DNA of 64,000 bases. It comes from Beroe forskalii (lineage: Eukaryota; Ctenophora; Nuda; Beroida; Beroidae). The stretch is from the NCBI GenBank assembly GCA_011033025.1, contig WFMF01000015.1, positions 1 to 64,000 of the forward strand, read 5' to 3'. The notes beneath the pieces were generated by a model, which made no database searches, was not told where the DNA came from, and was given only the letters and a program-made list of their open reading frames with translations. Positions 50,901-59,759 of the stretch are shown here, in pieces. The translations under genes and the position numbers were made by a program. Numbering within the stretch: position 1 is the first letter of the stretch; each line of letters opens with the position of its first letter.

Positions 50901-53900
50901 CAGTTTTCAGGCGTTTATAAAACCCTCTGACGCTTTAATCAGTCTATAATATAAGATAAGTTCCATATAATCAACAAAGTGAAACACGTGGTTAGAGACC
51001 CATGTAGGAAATATATGTTGTGGGGGAGGCGGATGGCCTGTCCACCCAGGAGTTGACACCCTCGGCCTAGTGTATAAGGAGGTCTCTATGCTCTGCATGG
51101 GTGCTACCGTCATGGTTTATTAAACCGACCTCGGCCACTCTTATAGAGTTATAGGACTACTATAACCTCACCCTTTAGGCTGCAGATCAAAACCGGAAAC
51201 ATCCCTCGGGAAGTTTGCGAGAAATTCCAATCAGAAAAGCAGAAACAAAGTTACAGCGTTTTACTTTTGACTTCGTTATGTTCAATATGACGCAGCCGGT
51301 TATATTAGTCTTTTATCACATAATTTTTACCCCTTGACAGCTAATATGGTCAAAGGAAAAACCAATAGTGATTCTACGGGCAGAGTTTCATTTGTTCTTT
51401 CATTTGCGGCTATGGTTTCTTTTTTTGCTTCATCTCATACCACAGGTAAAATTAATAATAACAAACTTTATGAAGGAAGCCGATTACTCAATGCAAAATT
51501 CTAATTTCGACAGTAAGTGTTGTTGCCTTTTCAATTTGTTGTCCACTCTATACAGGCGTGTGTCAACTCGAAGAACGGAACAGGTTCCTGAAGAAGTTTT
51601 GTTCGGAGAAAAGGGGCTGGACTATCTACCAGTGCGTCTTCTCCAGCGACTACTATGTAGATGTGATTAACGACGCCAGTGCAATGATATCCACACCAGG
51701 CTTTGTGAATGCCACCTGCCCCAACGACCCCAACTCCTACCAGTTCTGTGGGACAAGGAAGTTCGAGAAGAGCTCGACTCATAGTCAGTCAAACCGCTTC
51801 CTCTGCGGCCAGACCTTCTGCAAGCTATCAGGCAGCTTCCTGTTCTACACAGCTGTGAAACCAGCGGCTTTCGGTGACGGTGAATTCAGCTGTATGGACA
51901 GTATAAGTAATCTGTTCGCCTCTGAAGGTAAGCCGGGGCAAAACTTAACCCTTGGTATGGAGTGTAATGGGATCTGCGATGAAAAGTCTTGCACCGACGA
52001 GATTTCCTGTGAAGGTTTCACCTATGGATATTACTGCAAATCTTGGGCCTTCCACTCAGGGGTACCTGACTCGTATATTCAACCACTGAACGTCTGTGAT
52101 AAAATCCCCCAATGTATCATGCAAAAAAGCACTGCCTTATCTTCCACGATAACGAATGATGAAAGCATCTGCGAATTGAGCGCCACTTACAAGGGTAAAT
52201 TTTGCCGAAGGTACTTAACCAGAGAAATAGTCCCCGTTTTCAACTTCACCAGATGCGCTGCTATAAGGTACCCAGGCGACGTTGCTTTTATCCTATTAGC
52301 ATCCCATATGTTTCACATCAGGCGGTGTGGTGACTTCTTCTGTGTCCCGTACTGTACTGACTTCACAGACCAGACCAACTGCACTGACATAGGGAGAGTT
52401 GGGGTGTTTTGCAATATCCGAGGTTACAACTCCTCTGTCTCAAAGTTCCTGGTATGTCAGGACGATTTGAGGATAGGCATGTGTGACGATGGTATGGATG
52501 TGGAGTGTGTGGACACTTCCCTGTCCTGTACAGTCCACAAACACCTCATGTGCAACAATGTCAGTGAGTGTGAGGACGGGTCAGATGAGCATAACGATGT
52601 CTGTAAGTCCATGGCTCAAAGGACGTGTTATAGAAAATACGTTCAAGAGTTAGAATTGAGAATTCCATTAAAGTGGGTTGGAGATGGGGTTATTGATTGT
52701 GCGGATGGATCAGACGAAGATATAGCGACTTGGGAGAGTTGTGGTGCAGCAAAAACTCATCGATTTGTGACAGAATCAACGAGTTGTAGTGATGTATATA
52801 TTTGCAAAAATGAGAAAGAGCATTACATCGAACTAGGAAACCTTTGTGATGGAGTGGAGCAGTGTGGGAATGAGAATCAGATTTGTCGAACTACCCAAAG
52901 AACACCAAGCATTTTACCGGAAATGAAAAGGCTGAAGAGACACAATGTAAACTACATAGAAACTCATCACTGCATGAAAGGCTTGGAAAATCTGGGAAGG
53001 TGGAAAAACCAGAACTGCACAGAAACATTAGTAAATCTAGCTACTACTCAAATTCTTGGTCAGACAAGGAGCATATTGATCGCACCAAGAGCATCATACA
53101 GCTGCAAGTTCATGTATGGTGAGCTTTACGTGTACATGAGCTGTCTTGGGTTCTGCAAAGAGTCAGAATGCCCACTGAACAGGACACAGATTCCCCTGGA
53201 GCATGACGCCTGTCCGGGACAATACCCCCAGAGAGTCTTCACTTTGTCAGGCAACACTGACCTTACATTCCTCGTGAGGAAGGACCAGTCTTATGGTAAT
53301 GACTTCTTTATGTGTGAGAATAACCGGTGTGTTGATTTCAACATGGTGTGTGATCTAGTAGATAACTGTGGAGATGCCAGTGACGAAAAAGTGTGTGGCA
53401 ATCACTTCATGTGCAGTAATGACAAGCAATTCCTTCCTTTAAATCAGAAATGTGACGGCAAAATCGACTGTAAAGATTTCTCTGATGAGTGCAATGAAGA
53501 TTGCAGTAAACGAATTATTTCAGGAGGCCTGTACAGATTCTTTGCCTGGTTTATTGGTTCTTTCGCCGTCATTCTCAATATGGAGTCAATGATATGTAGC
53601 TTGAAAAAGCTGAGACACTGTGAAAAAGCCTTCCAATTATCAAATAGAGCAATGATTCTTCTCATCAGTATCGGAGACTTTTGTGCAGGAGTGTATCTTC
53701 TTGCAATTGCTGTTTTTGATACAATTGTTTTAAGGGAATCCTACTGTATCCACCAGTTTTCATGGCTGACAAGCTTCAACTGTGCCGTACTTGGTTGCTT
53801 GAATACATTTGGTTCTCAATTATCAGTATTTTCTATGACATCCCTAAGCATTTGCAGACTTCAAGGTATTGGTACTGCAAACACCTATTCAACACCAAAA

Positions 53901-56900
53901 GCTGTTTCTTTCAGTGCCAAAGTCATTATCTGTCTTAAATGTTTTTTCTTCGTTTTCACAGCACTCACCATAGCAGTAATTCCCCTACAGAATGATTTAG
54001 AGGATTACTTCGTGAATGGTCTGACCTATCATGATTCCATTGCTCTGTTCATTGGAACGGTTGATAAGAGGATGAACACCAACGCCCTTAGTGCAACTTA
54101 CGGAAGAATGAAAGATAAAGTTCTGAGCTGGGAGCTCATCAACAAAATGATGTACCAGCTGTTCTCACATGAATATAATCTTCGATCAGGATTCCATAGA
54201 AGAGTTCATTTTTACGGCAATGATGGGGTTTGTTTGTTCAAGTATTTTGTAGAGAAGGGTGACCCTCAGCGTTTCTATGTTTTAGTTCTCCTTGCCATTA
54301 ACATATGTTGTTTTGTGGCCATATCAGTGTGCTACACGGTCATTGGTTATGTGACGTTCAAAACGTCTAAGATCCTTGCTAAGTCTGTCGGTCCTACGGG
54401 CCAGGAGGTCCGACTGAGGAACAAGAAGATGCAGCGCCGAATAATAGTCATAATCATGACAGACTTTGTGTGCTGGGTTCCCTTTATCACAATATGCTTC
54501 CTTCATCATGCTGATATTATCGATGCAAGGTCTCTGTACATCACATTTTCCATAATATTCCTTCCAATTAACGCAGTGATCAACCCCTCCTTTATGACGA
54601 TGATACGGCAATCCTCAAAGCTCTGAAAAGCATCTCAACTCATTTCAATTCGCTAAGGGAACTTAGAAGGTGCTTGTTGAAATCGCAAAAAGAGAGAAAA
54701 CAGCACAGCAGTCGAAATTCAATCCATTGCAGCAAGTCCTTCTACGGCCACCGTTCAAACAAGACTTTGAAAAGAGGAATACGACAACTACGAGTTCAGA
54801 AAACATTTCGTGAGAAGTCGCATGCAGTTAGCAACGAGGATGGTACAAAAACATGATTATTTCGGATTTCTTCTTTTAATTAGGAAATAACGTACTTCTT
54901 AAGTTTTCATCGATATTATTTAATGTTGATGCCAGTCGGTTTTATCTATTATATACATTGTATAAGACATTGTAAAGACACTGATGGACACAATTTGCTG
55001 ATGTTTCAGATTGTTGATAAAATTCATGATATTTTGGAAGTTATGCTGATATATTTCTGTTGATTTTGGTGGTCCCAATTATGTATTGGGTTGGGCCGAA
55101 CTAGAATGACGGTGAGGAAGTCTTTAAAACTGATTGCAGCTTGTTGTACTTTACTTGATACATATAATTAATAAAACCCCATTTTTTGCTTCCCTGTTAT
55201 TTATCTGAAATAACGATAATATTTTCAATTTTATGCATTTTTGTCTAGAAATGGAAACATCTCAAAACTCTATAATTTAAAAAGCATTTTACATGTATCT
55301 AGGATGGCCAGAATTAATATTTTGCGCAATGCTGATGCCTCTAGGAGTACCAGGCTCAGGGCACTCCTTTGTGGGTCCTCATTTCGAATGGGTGATTCAG
55401 TTTTCAGCAATTTAATTCTAAGCAGAAGGGTCTTAGGAAGAACTAGAGCAGCAGCAATGACTAGCGTATTTTTTAATAATCATGCAGCTTGATTTTATGA
55501 CTGCATTTAAACATAAACTCATTGTCTTTGTCTTGAATATATCCTGATTTATCATTCAACTTATTCCCTCCCATTCATCCCATTCCGGGGAATTCGTCAA
55601 GTTAGCTCTCAGACCGGTAAACATACATCACTAGGATATAAGTGTAGTCAAGTATATTTTTAATAATTGAGCATTTAAGTTAGGATACGAAATTATGCGC
55701 TCTCTCTCTCTCCATTCTGCTTCTTTTCATCTCTCAGAATATATTGCAGACAAATTGCGCGGTAATAATTGCCTAAAAACTGTTTCCCAGTACTAATTAT
55801 GTATTTAGTGCGCTGTAACGTCTGCGGAGGGGATTAGAGCAGGTCATGGTTGCCCGGGAGAAAACAGGTCTGTGGGAAGGGGAGGGGTGGAATATATACT
55901 GCATATTTCTAACTCACGTCTCTCTCAGGGAACCTGCTACAGTTACAAGCGACATGTCGGGGGAAGAGAGACGGGTACGGGGAATAAGAATATACTCTTA
56001 TATATATTTAGAAGTAGGAGGCTATAATACTTTCTCTTATAGCGGCACTTATATCGTGTAGACGAGAATGAGGAGAGAAGAGGACGGGAATTTATATTCA
56101 GAATTACATGAGCTGTATAAATACCCCCTAAATGGGATATAATCACAACGTCAAAGCGCATATGTGTAGTCGGCTTCCCGCTTCATGCTTAGAACCCCGG
56201 GGGAATATTCAACTTTCTGAAGAGTAGGCCATAACCCTAGACCAATTTTATCCTACCCAAGGTTGGACCAATCCAATTTATCAAGAAAACTTGTTATAGC
56301 GAAAGACTTGTTGTAATAAAAACGTACCAAATACCAATTCTATCAAGAAACTCGTTATAATGAAACATACCCAAACACTCGATCTCCATGAGTAGATCGC
56401 AGGCCTCACTCTCAGTGTTGTGAGCCATATCGTAAGACACTATCTCCTTAGACAGAGATATCAGACTGTTCCGTGTCTCCGTGTTGATGTCCGGCTCACT
56501 GATGTACCTTCCTATCTCTCCTGAGGTGGAACGAGTATTCAGATATCGGAATTAAATATTCTTCAGATCTCAGGAGGAACGAGTATTCAGATATCGGAAT
56601 TAAATTTTCTTCGGATCACGGAATAGTTTTCTAACGTTCTTAATTGTGATGGGTTAAGAGATCCAACCGGCCAGTATCCAATATATTACTGGTCGAATTA
56701 CCCGTTTCTCATTGCATTTCAGACAAATTCAATACAAGATTTGAAAGCCACCTCCCTATCATCTCCTTTTCATCTCGTACGAGATAACGTACCTGACAGA
56801 TGCCTCACGTACTCGTGCCCCCAGTCTCCAATGTCTCCACCCGAGCCACTAAGTCTGAATTTGAGGCAAGCCTTTCTCCTCTTGGTCAGCACTCGTCATG

Positions 56901-59750
56901 GACATCACGGAAATAACGTCAGCCAGTCTGTCCGGGAAAGAGTTAGGATCATATTTAGAATATAATCATACGACCTGATGATGCTCATACATAATTATTT
57001 ATATAGCATTTTTAGAGAATATACGATCATCGAGGCAGGTTCGAAATATCAAATTTTGTAATCATCAAATATATCAATTATCAACTATCCTCAAGTAAGC
57101 AAGTAATAAAACGACTGTTATATTGAAAACTTACGACTGCTATTATAACAGAGGTCATAAATTGACAATTACCGTCTGAAAAAGTGCAAATATGACACTA
57201 TCATAAAAACATTAAAAAATTAAAACCTCAAAACCCCCCTCCCCTAGTCTCAAACATGACAAATCCCTTACCTCTTCTTGTCTGGCCCATCCGCCCACTT
57301 CTCATAGAGCTCTCTGAATAAAGTGTAATGGGGCCTCAGGAACTTGAGGGGTTTGGGCACTGAGGTCATGGAGCTGGTCGCGCTCCTGATCGACTTGCAC
57401 ATCGCTTCCAGAGCTGGAGGAGGGGGAAGTGTGAAAATATTGACAAGGACTTAGAGTCAAAAGTTAATGGAAAGGATTTCACATTTCTTTCACTCCAAGT
57501 GTCTGACATTGTTCGAGCGATAAAAAGGCGGACGAGGCGATCCGTGAAATTACTCCGACTTTTCATTATCTGATCAATAGTTTAGCATGAACAGGCTCAA
57601 CATAACTGGATGGAATTTCCTAAGCCCAATCAGTGCATTTCATAAGCTCCCACAATTTATATTATTGAAGCCCGGGAAATGTTTCACAATAGTATCCTGA
57701 CACTCGACATGTCAAGTATTCGAACCATTTAGCCTGGATCATGTGTCATTGTAACAATGCTACAACTCAATTCTTTAGAACTTGAAACAACACGAGAATC
57801 CCATGACATTTCAAGTTATAAAAAATTCATTAGAAAGCTATTTCACAATGACAAATGATAAGAAAACGAGAAATAACGCGAACTTAAAGGCAGGCATGTA
57901 GTTCAGGGCTACATCCACATATGTCGTGCCATGTCGTACAATGTACCGAAACTCAGGATGTTTCCGGGATGATATTATGGGTAGAAAGAAATGGAGAATA
58001 TTCTGTGGTGGATTGTGGTATTTATCATTTTAAGATTTTATCATATATTGTGTTCTTCCCCAAAACTATGAAATATCGCGCATATTGCGAATAACAATCT
58101 AACCATCAAATAAATTGTATAATTTCTGATTCAGTAGTACAATACATAGAAAATACTACTCATATCATGCAAGACCAACAAAAAGTGATAATTTAGCTTT
58201 TGAACACAGGAAACGCCTTTACAAACTACAAAAATAAAACAAGTTACTCACAAGGCGCCCAGAGGTCCTTGTTTTCTTCCTTGAGCCGTGAGACGAGCAT
58301 TTCCAGATCCTCCTTCAGAGCACGGATCCTCCTCCGTCAACTCCTCTGAGGAAGAAACAGGGTTAAATGTTTAAATACTGACAGTAGGGACTTAAAGAGT
58401 TACAGTGGGGACTTACACTACAACTCCTCTGAGGAAGAAACGGGTCAAATACTGTCACAGTAGGGACTTACGGAGTTAGACTGGGGACTGCGGTTAAGTG
58501 GTAAGGAAGGTTGTTACTTTGTTAGTGACGACAGAACATAATGATTCATCCGATAGGATGCACGGTGGTACGGTGGGTACTAGGGCAGAGAAGGGTTGTA
58601 ACGACCGATGAGGGTCCACTAAGCTATTGTAGCAGTGGCCAAAGTTCTCAAGCTCCTATCGCACATTGGTGTGTATTCATAGTTTATACTGGACACTGGT
58701 ATTATTACAATGCAGGATAGTCTGTACTATGACATCAGGGGAGTGCGCTCAAAGTACCCAGTTCAGAGTCCCACATCATCACTTCACTACTTTAAACCCT
58801 GACAATGACGTAACAACCATCCAGCAATTAATCGTGGTAGGGGTAGGTAATGATGTACTTATTATAATATCACTGCGAGCAAACAGTCTCTACTAGAGTC
58901 TCTACAATACAGAGTCCTAAACCCACGTAAAACCGGGGTAGTTACTAGGTAGATTACTGAAGATAGGTACATCATACAGGCTACACACTGAGACCACGTA
59001 CAGAACTACTGAAGCCAAAACTGCTGTGTACTCTGTGTGTAAACTGTTGTGAATAAGATGTGTGTATATACACATCTGCTACATACACTGTTGTATACAC
59101 TGCTTTATATACATTTCTGCATACTCTCAATACACACTAAATTAAGGAAAACCTCAGCTAGGCAAGAAATCTGTAATTTCGCATCAAATTGGACATTTGG
59201 ACATTATCCTACAACTACTCAACTATTAGTGTGCTTGAGCGTATGCAGTGCAGTGAGGCGTGTATTAGGATAGCAAGAAAGCTGCAGCAAACAGTACACG
59301 TAATATCACACTATTGTAACCAGTACAATAAATACTCTGTGTTGTATTAGATGTTGTATGTTAGTGATACTATAAAATCTTGCGAATTATGCAGTTGATG
59401 CAGGCAGTGGCCCAGCTAGCTGCTCCAGGGTCAATGTGTAGCATCAAGAGGCATATACAACGCAACAATCATACACTTGGGAGCATGTCCGAAATGTACA
59501 CTCCAATACAGTGTGTAATACCCAGTGGACAGTACAGTTATACTCGACGGTAAGTAGATGGTTGAATGGTTGATAGTGACGGCATAATCATACTTTTCAT
59601 GGCAAATTGTTCAAATCAATGACGTATAAAGCGCAACGTACCAATAGGAGTCTCCTCTGGAACAACGTCCGTCTCATCTTTGTCCTTATCATCCTTCTTA
59701 TCTGCTGCTATTTTAGCAGCAGCGGGGGGTGCCTGGTCCTTCACAACCAT
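32619..59750 (-). CDS. 26S proteasome non-ATPase regulatory subunit 2 (RPN1), 18 exons
   Basis: Encodes the large scaffold of the proteasome base, which sits on the Rpt ring and docks ubiquitin, UBL shuttle factors and USP14/Ubp6. All 18 exons join in phase with GT..AG sites and give about 904 residues, close to the usual 900-910. Landmarks: charged N-terminus (exon 1), [16 protein letters not shown] (exon 3), [20 protein letters not shown] (exon 8), [16 protein letters not shown] (exon 10), the PC-repeat toroid (exons 10-17), a Lys/Glu-rich insert (exon 14) and the C-terminal [20 protein letters not shown] (exon 18). Exon spans: 59642-59750, 58252-58345, 57272-57413, 56793-56927, 56371-56520, 49587-49723, 48833-48955, 48394-48522, 46926-47029, 45933-46089, 45418-45691, 43999-44141, 43727-43804, 39631-39781, 36916-37018, 34495-34615, 34072-34345, 32619-32911. 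Exons 2 and 4 each have one extra base. Intron 5 holds an opposite-strand GPCR gene. Confidence 0.97.
32964..33886. mobile_element. 923-bp TA-flanked TIR element in PSMD2 intron 17
   Basis: The left end GGGGAGAGTGGTGTAATATG is mirrored by CATATTAAACAACTCTCCCC at the right end. TA flanks both (32962-32963 and 33887-33888). GGTCCATATTACCC-like blocks recur inside. No ORF; non-autonomous. Confidence 0.85.
34072..34345 (-). CDS. PSMD2 exon 17
   Basis: [20 protein letters not shown], then [40 protein letters not shown] and MDVNNLIIG: last PC repeats. Confidence 0.97.
34495..34615 (-). CDS. PSMD2 exon 16
   Basis: [20 protein letters not shown], then [21 protein letters not shown] foldback element ends only about 17-20 bp upstream of its acceptor. 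Confidence 0.95.
34636..35687. mobile_element. foldback element with 345-bp arms in PSMD2 intron 15
   Basis: Arms of about 345 bp (34636-34980 and 35346-35687) are near-perfect reverse complements. The outer ends are G13 and C15 runs with TTAA on both sides (34632-34635 and 35688-35691). Each arm contains the palindrome CGTATGCCCATATATGGGCA and CGCGCGTCGCGC. The spacer of about 365 bp carries GCGCCAAATTTTTGCC and its inverse. Each arm shows a 73-codon frame, 66 or 67 residues identical, which reflects arm similarity and is probably noncoding. Confidence 0.9.
36916..37018 (-). CDS. PSMD2 exon 15
   Basis: [20 protein letters not shown], then [15 protein letters not shown] repeat with the typical GIALIAM helix. 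Confidence 0.95.
37702..38721. mobile_element. 1020-bp TA-flanked TIR element in PSMD2 intron 14
   Basis: CCTTATTACAGGAAAT at the left is mirrored by ATTTCCTGTAATAAGG at the right, with TA on both sides (37700-37701 and 38722-38723). Near each end lies the same hairpin sequence, AATTAAGCCCT followed by AGGGCTTAATTTCATG. No transposase. Confidence 0.85.
38750..38995. repeat. TGTACAATG-rich low-complexity tract
   Basis: Many overlapping TGTACA, ACAATG and CATTGTA words, partly palindromic, in PSMD2 intron 14. A similar TGTACAC/GTGCAC-rich tract lies at 40765-40965 in intron 13. Confidence 0.65.
39631..39781 (-). CDS. PSMD2 exon 14
   Basis: [20 protein letters not shown], then [20 protein letters not shown]. 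Contains the charged insert known from RPN1 proteins. Confidence 0.95.
40433..40477. repeat. TGACGTCA element, 25-bp variant
   Basis: TGACGTCATCAA at 40433 and TAATGACGTAA with the 8-mer at 40458 (pitch 25, ten bases less than usual), then GGACGTCA at 40470. In PSMD2 intron 13. Confidence 0.5.
40765..40965. repeat. TGTACA/GTGCAC-rich tract
   Basis: Repeated ACACTGTACA, GTGTACA and TGTGCACA words in PSMD2 intron 13; no gene. Confidence 0.6.
41938..42027. repeat. short tandem duplication in PSMD2 intron 13
   Basis: Two copies of CTACCACACAGCTGCTGTAC followed by ATATCTACAT, about 58 bp apart. Confidence 0.7.
42412..42454. repeat. paired TGACGTCA element (35-bp pitch)
   Basis: Exact TGACGTCATCAAC at 42412 and GATAATGACGTCATC with the 8-mer at 42447. 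In PSMD2 intron 13. Confidence 0.7.
42647..42691. repeat. paired TGACGTCA element, diverged
   Basis: Exact TGACGTCATCAATT at 42647 and the decayed GGTAATGGAGACATCAC about 37 bp on, probably after a two-base insertion. Confidence 0.5.
42890..42932. repeat. paired TGACGTCA element (35-bp pitch)
   Basis: Two exact TGACGTCA at 42890 and 42925. In PSMD2 intron 13. Confidence 0.65.
43727..43804 (-). CDS. PSMD2 exon 13
   Basis: [20 protein letters not shown], then ASTLVE; 26 codons in phase 0. Confidence 0.93.
43999..44141 (-). CDS. PSMD2 exon 12
   Basis: [20 protein letters not shown], then [20 protein letters not shown] and LTYLGKQ: PC repeats. Confidence 0.95.
45418..45691 (-). CDS. PSMD2 exon 11
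   Basis: [20 protein letters not shown], then [40 protein letters not shown] and [10 protein letters not shown]: successive PC repeats. Donor GTGAGT. Confidence 0.97.
45933..46089 (-). CDS. PSMD2 exon 10
   Basis: [20 protein letters not shown], then [20 protein letters not shown] and [12 protein letters not shown]. The toroidal PC-repeat domain begins here. Confidence 0.97.
46501..46571. repeat. paired TGACGTCA element with inverted ends
   Basis: Starts AAATAGGCGG and ends CCGGCTATTT (imperfect inverted repeat), with CAACGTCATCAAC at 46513 and GATAATGACGACATC at 46548 (pitch 35). In PSMD2 intron 9. Best copy for defining the element ends. Confidence 0.65.
46926..47029 (-). CDS. PSMD2 exon 9
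   Basis: [20 protein letters not shown], then [15 protein letters not shown]; donor GTAATT. Confidence 0.95.
47378..47462. repeat. 41-bp tandem duplication in PSMD2 intron 8
   Basis: GTACACCCTTCTAATTTCAT, then AAAGTCAAGGTCTAGCACCT, followed by a second slightly diverged copy. Confidence 0.7.
47921..47990. repeat. 18-bp tandem repeat, four copies
   Basis: CCACGCGACCAATTAGCA repeated at 47921, 47939, 47957 and 47975 in PSMD2 intron 8; the first copy has CACGTG instead of CACGCG. Confidence 0.9.
48394..48522 (-). CDS. PSMD2 exon 8
   Basis: [20 protein letters not shown], then [20 protein letters not shown] and EPK. Three extra in-frame CAG|CAA acceptors lie upstream at 48546, 48597 and 48630 because the exon start has been copied in tandem. 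Confidence 0.95.
48523..48740. repeat. purine-rich intron 7 tract with copied exon-8 starts
   Basis: The plus strand is almost pure purine and includes GAGGAATAGTTGCTGA units. Read on the minus strand, each unit is CAGCAACTATTCCTC, a copy of the first bases of exon 8 with its acceptor. Confidence 0.7.
48833..48955 (-). CDS. PSMD2 exon 7
   Basis: [20 protein letters not shown], then [20 protein letters not shown] and Q; acceptor TCTCTCAG, donor GTAGAA. Confidence 0.95.
49587..49723 (-). CDS. PSMD2 exon 6
   Basis: [20 protein letters not shown], then [20 protein letters not shown] and LYYKFE; donor GTGGGC. Preceded by an unusually long polypyrimidine tract (49735-49915 on the minus strand). 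Confidence 0.95.
51016..51172 (+). mobile_element. possible solo LTR
   Basis: Begins TGTTGTGGGGGAGGCGG, has GTATAAGGAGGTCTCTATG (TATA-like) at 51072 and TTTATTAAACCGACC (ATTAAA polyadenylation-like) at 51116, in the usual U3-R-U5 order. No second LTR, primer-binding site or gag/pol is present, and the end and target duplication are unclear. It lies 170 bp upstream of the GPCR start codon. Confidence 0.35.
51346..51445 (+). CDS. GPCR exon 1 (signal peptide)
   Basis: [20 protein letters not shown], then [13 protein letters not shown]; donor GTAAAA. Restores a start codon and signal peptide to the large exon, which has no early ATG of its own. Confidence 0.8.
51346..54626 (+). CDS. LDLa-repeat rhodopsin-like GPCR (LGR/RXFP/GRL101-like), nested in PSMD2
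   Basis: Two coding exons, 51346-51445 and 51556-54626, join in phase 1 (ACAG|GTAAAA, TATACAG|GC) and give 1056 residues to the present stop. Exon 1 is a signal peptide ([20 protein letters not shown]). A large Cys-rich ectodomain follows, with LDLa modules at about 357-380 (CEDGSDE), 405-425 (CADGSDED), 622-645 (CGDASDE) and 651-680 ([14 protein letters not shown]). Seven helices start near 692; ECL2 ends [14 protein letters not shown]6 has DFVCWVPF and TM7 has NPSFM in place of NPxxY. The YGxxGVC, CWxPF and LDLa combination is that of relaxin/LGR-type and snail GRL101 receptors; there are no obvious leucine-rich repeats. The TM3 DRY motif is replaced by ICRL. The coding frame stops early, see the tail entry. 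Confidence 0.9.
51556..54626 (+). CDS. GPCR exon 2
   Basis: Starts [20 protein letters not shown] after CTCTATACAG; carries the whole ectodomain and all seven helices without an intron. Confidence 0.92.
54620..54856 (+). CDS. probable GPCR cytoplasmic tail in shifted frame
   Basis: Immediately after the last helix the frame +2 relative to the receptor is open for 79 codons: [20 protein letters not shown], then [20 protein letters not shown] and a basic Ser-rich end to TGA at 54856. Its composition is that of a class A receptor tail. One more A in the AAA run at 54617-54619 would join it to the receptor, so the stop at 54624 may be an error. A genuinely short tail is the alternative. Confidence 0.5.
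   Translation, partial: ALKSISTHFNSLRELRRCLLKSQKERKQHSSRNSIHCSKSFYGHRSNKTLKRGIRQLRVQKTFREKSHAVSNEDGTKT
55170..55175 (+). terminator. polyadenylation signal AATAAA
   Basis: AATAAA about 545 bp after the GPCR stop and 314 bp after the end of the shifted tail; in AT-rich 3' UTR, still inside PSMD2 intron 5. Confidence 0.6.
56371..56520 (-). CDS. PSMD2 exon 5
   Basis: [20 protein letters not shown], then [20 protein letters not shown] and MEIECL. A 48-bp intronic duplication (GAACGAGTATTCAGATATCG) lies just upstream of its acceptor at 56529-56610. Confidence 0.95.
56529..56612. repeat. 48-bp tandem duplication beside PSMD2 exon 5
   Basis: GAACGAGTATTCAGATATCG followed by GAATTAAAT, twice, directly upstream of the exon 5 acceptor on the minus strand. 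Confidence 0.75.
56793..56927 (-). CDS. PSMD2 exon 4 (one extra base)
   Basis: [17 protein letters not shown], then, after one surplus A in the run at 56873-56875, [20 protein letters not shown] and EYVRHLSG. The 135-bp length is one more than the flanking phases allow. Donor GTACGT. Confidence 0.85.
57272..57413 (-). CDS. PSMD2 exon 3
   Basis: [20 protein letters not shown], then [20 protein letters not shown] and ADGPDKKR; donor GTAAGG. Strongly conserved core of the RPN1 N-terminal region. Confidence 0.95.
58252..58345 (-). CDS. PSMD2 exon 2 (one extra base)
   Basis: Reads EELTEED, then after one surplus base at 58324-58325 continues [20 protein letters not shown] and LWAP. The length, 94 instead of a phase-consistent 93, confirms a one-base insertion. 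Acceptor TTCCTCAG, donor GTGAGT. Confidence 0.85.
58334..58450 (-). repeat. duplicated PSMD2 exon-2 boundary
   Basis: CCTCAGAGGAGTTG with its polypyrimidine tract (exon 2 acceptor) occurs again about 96 bp upstream, around 58431-58447, in a duplicated block that also contains GACAGTAGGGACTTA. The upstream copy is followed after 12 nt by GTAAGT, a strong donor. Confidence 0.7.
59642..59750 (-). CDS. PSMD2 exon 1
   Basis: [20 protein letters not shown], then acidic [16 protein letters not shown]; donor GTACGT. ATG at 59750 is the only plausible start. Confidence 0.9.
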
Positions 59751-59759
59751 ACTACACTA

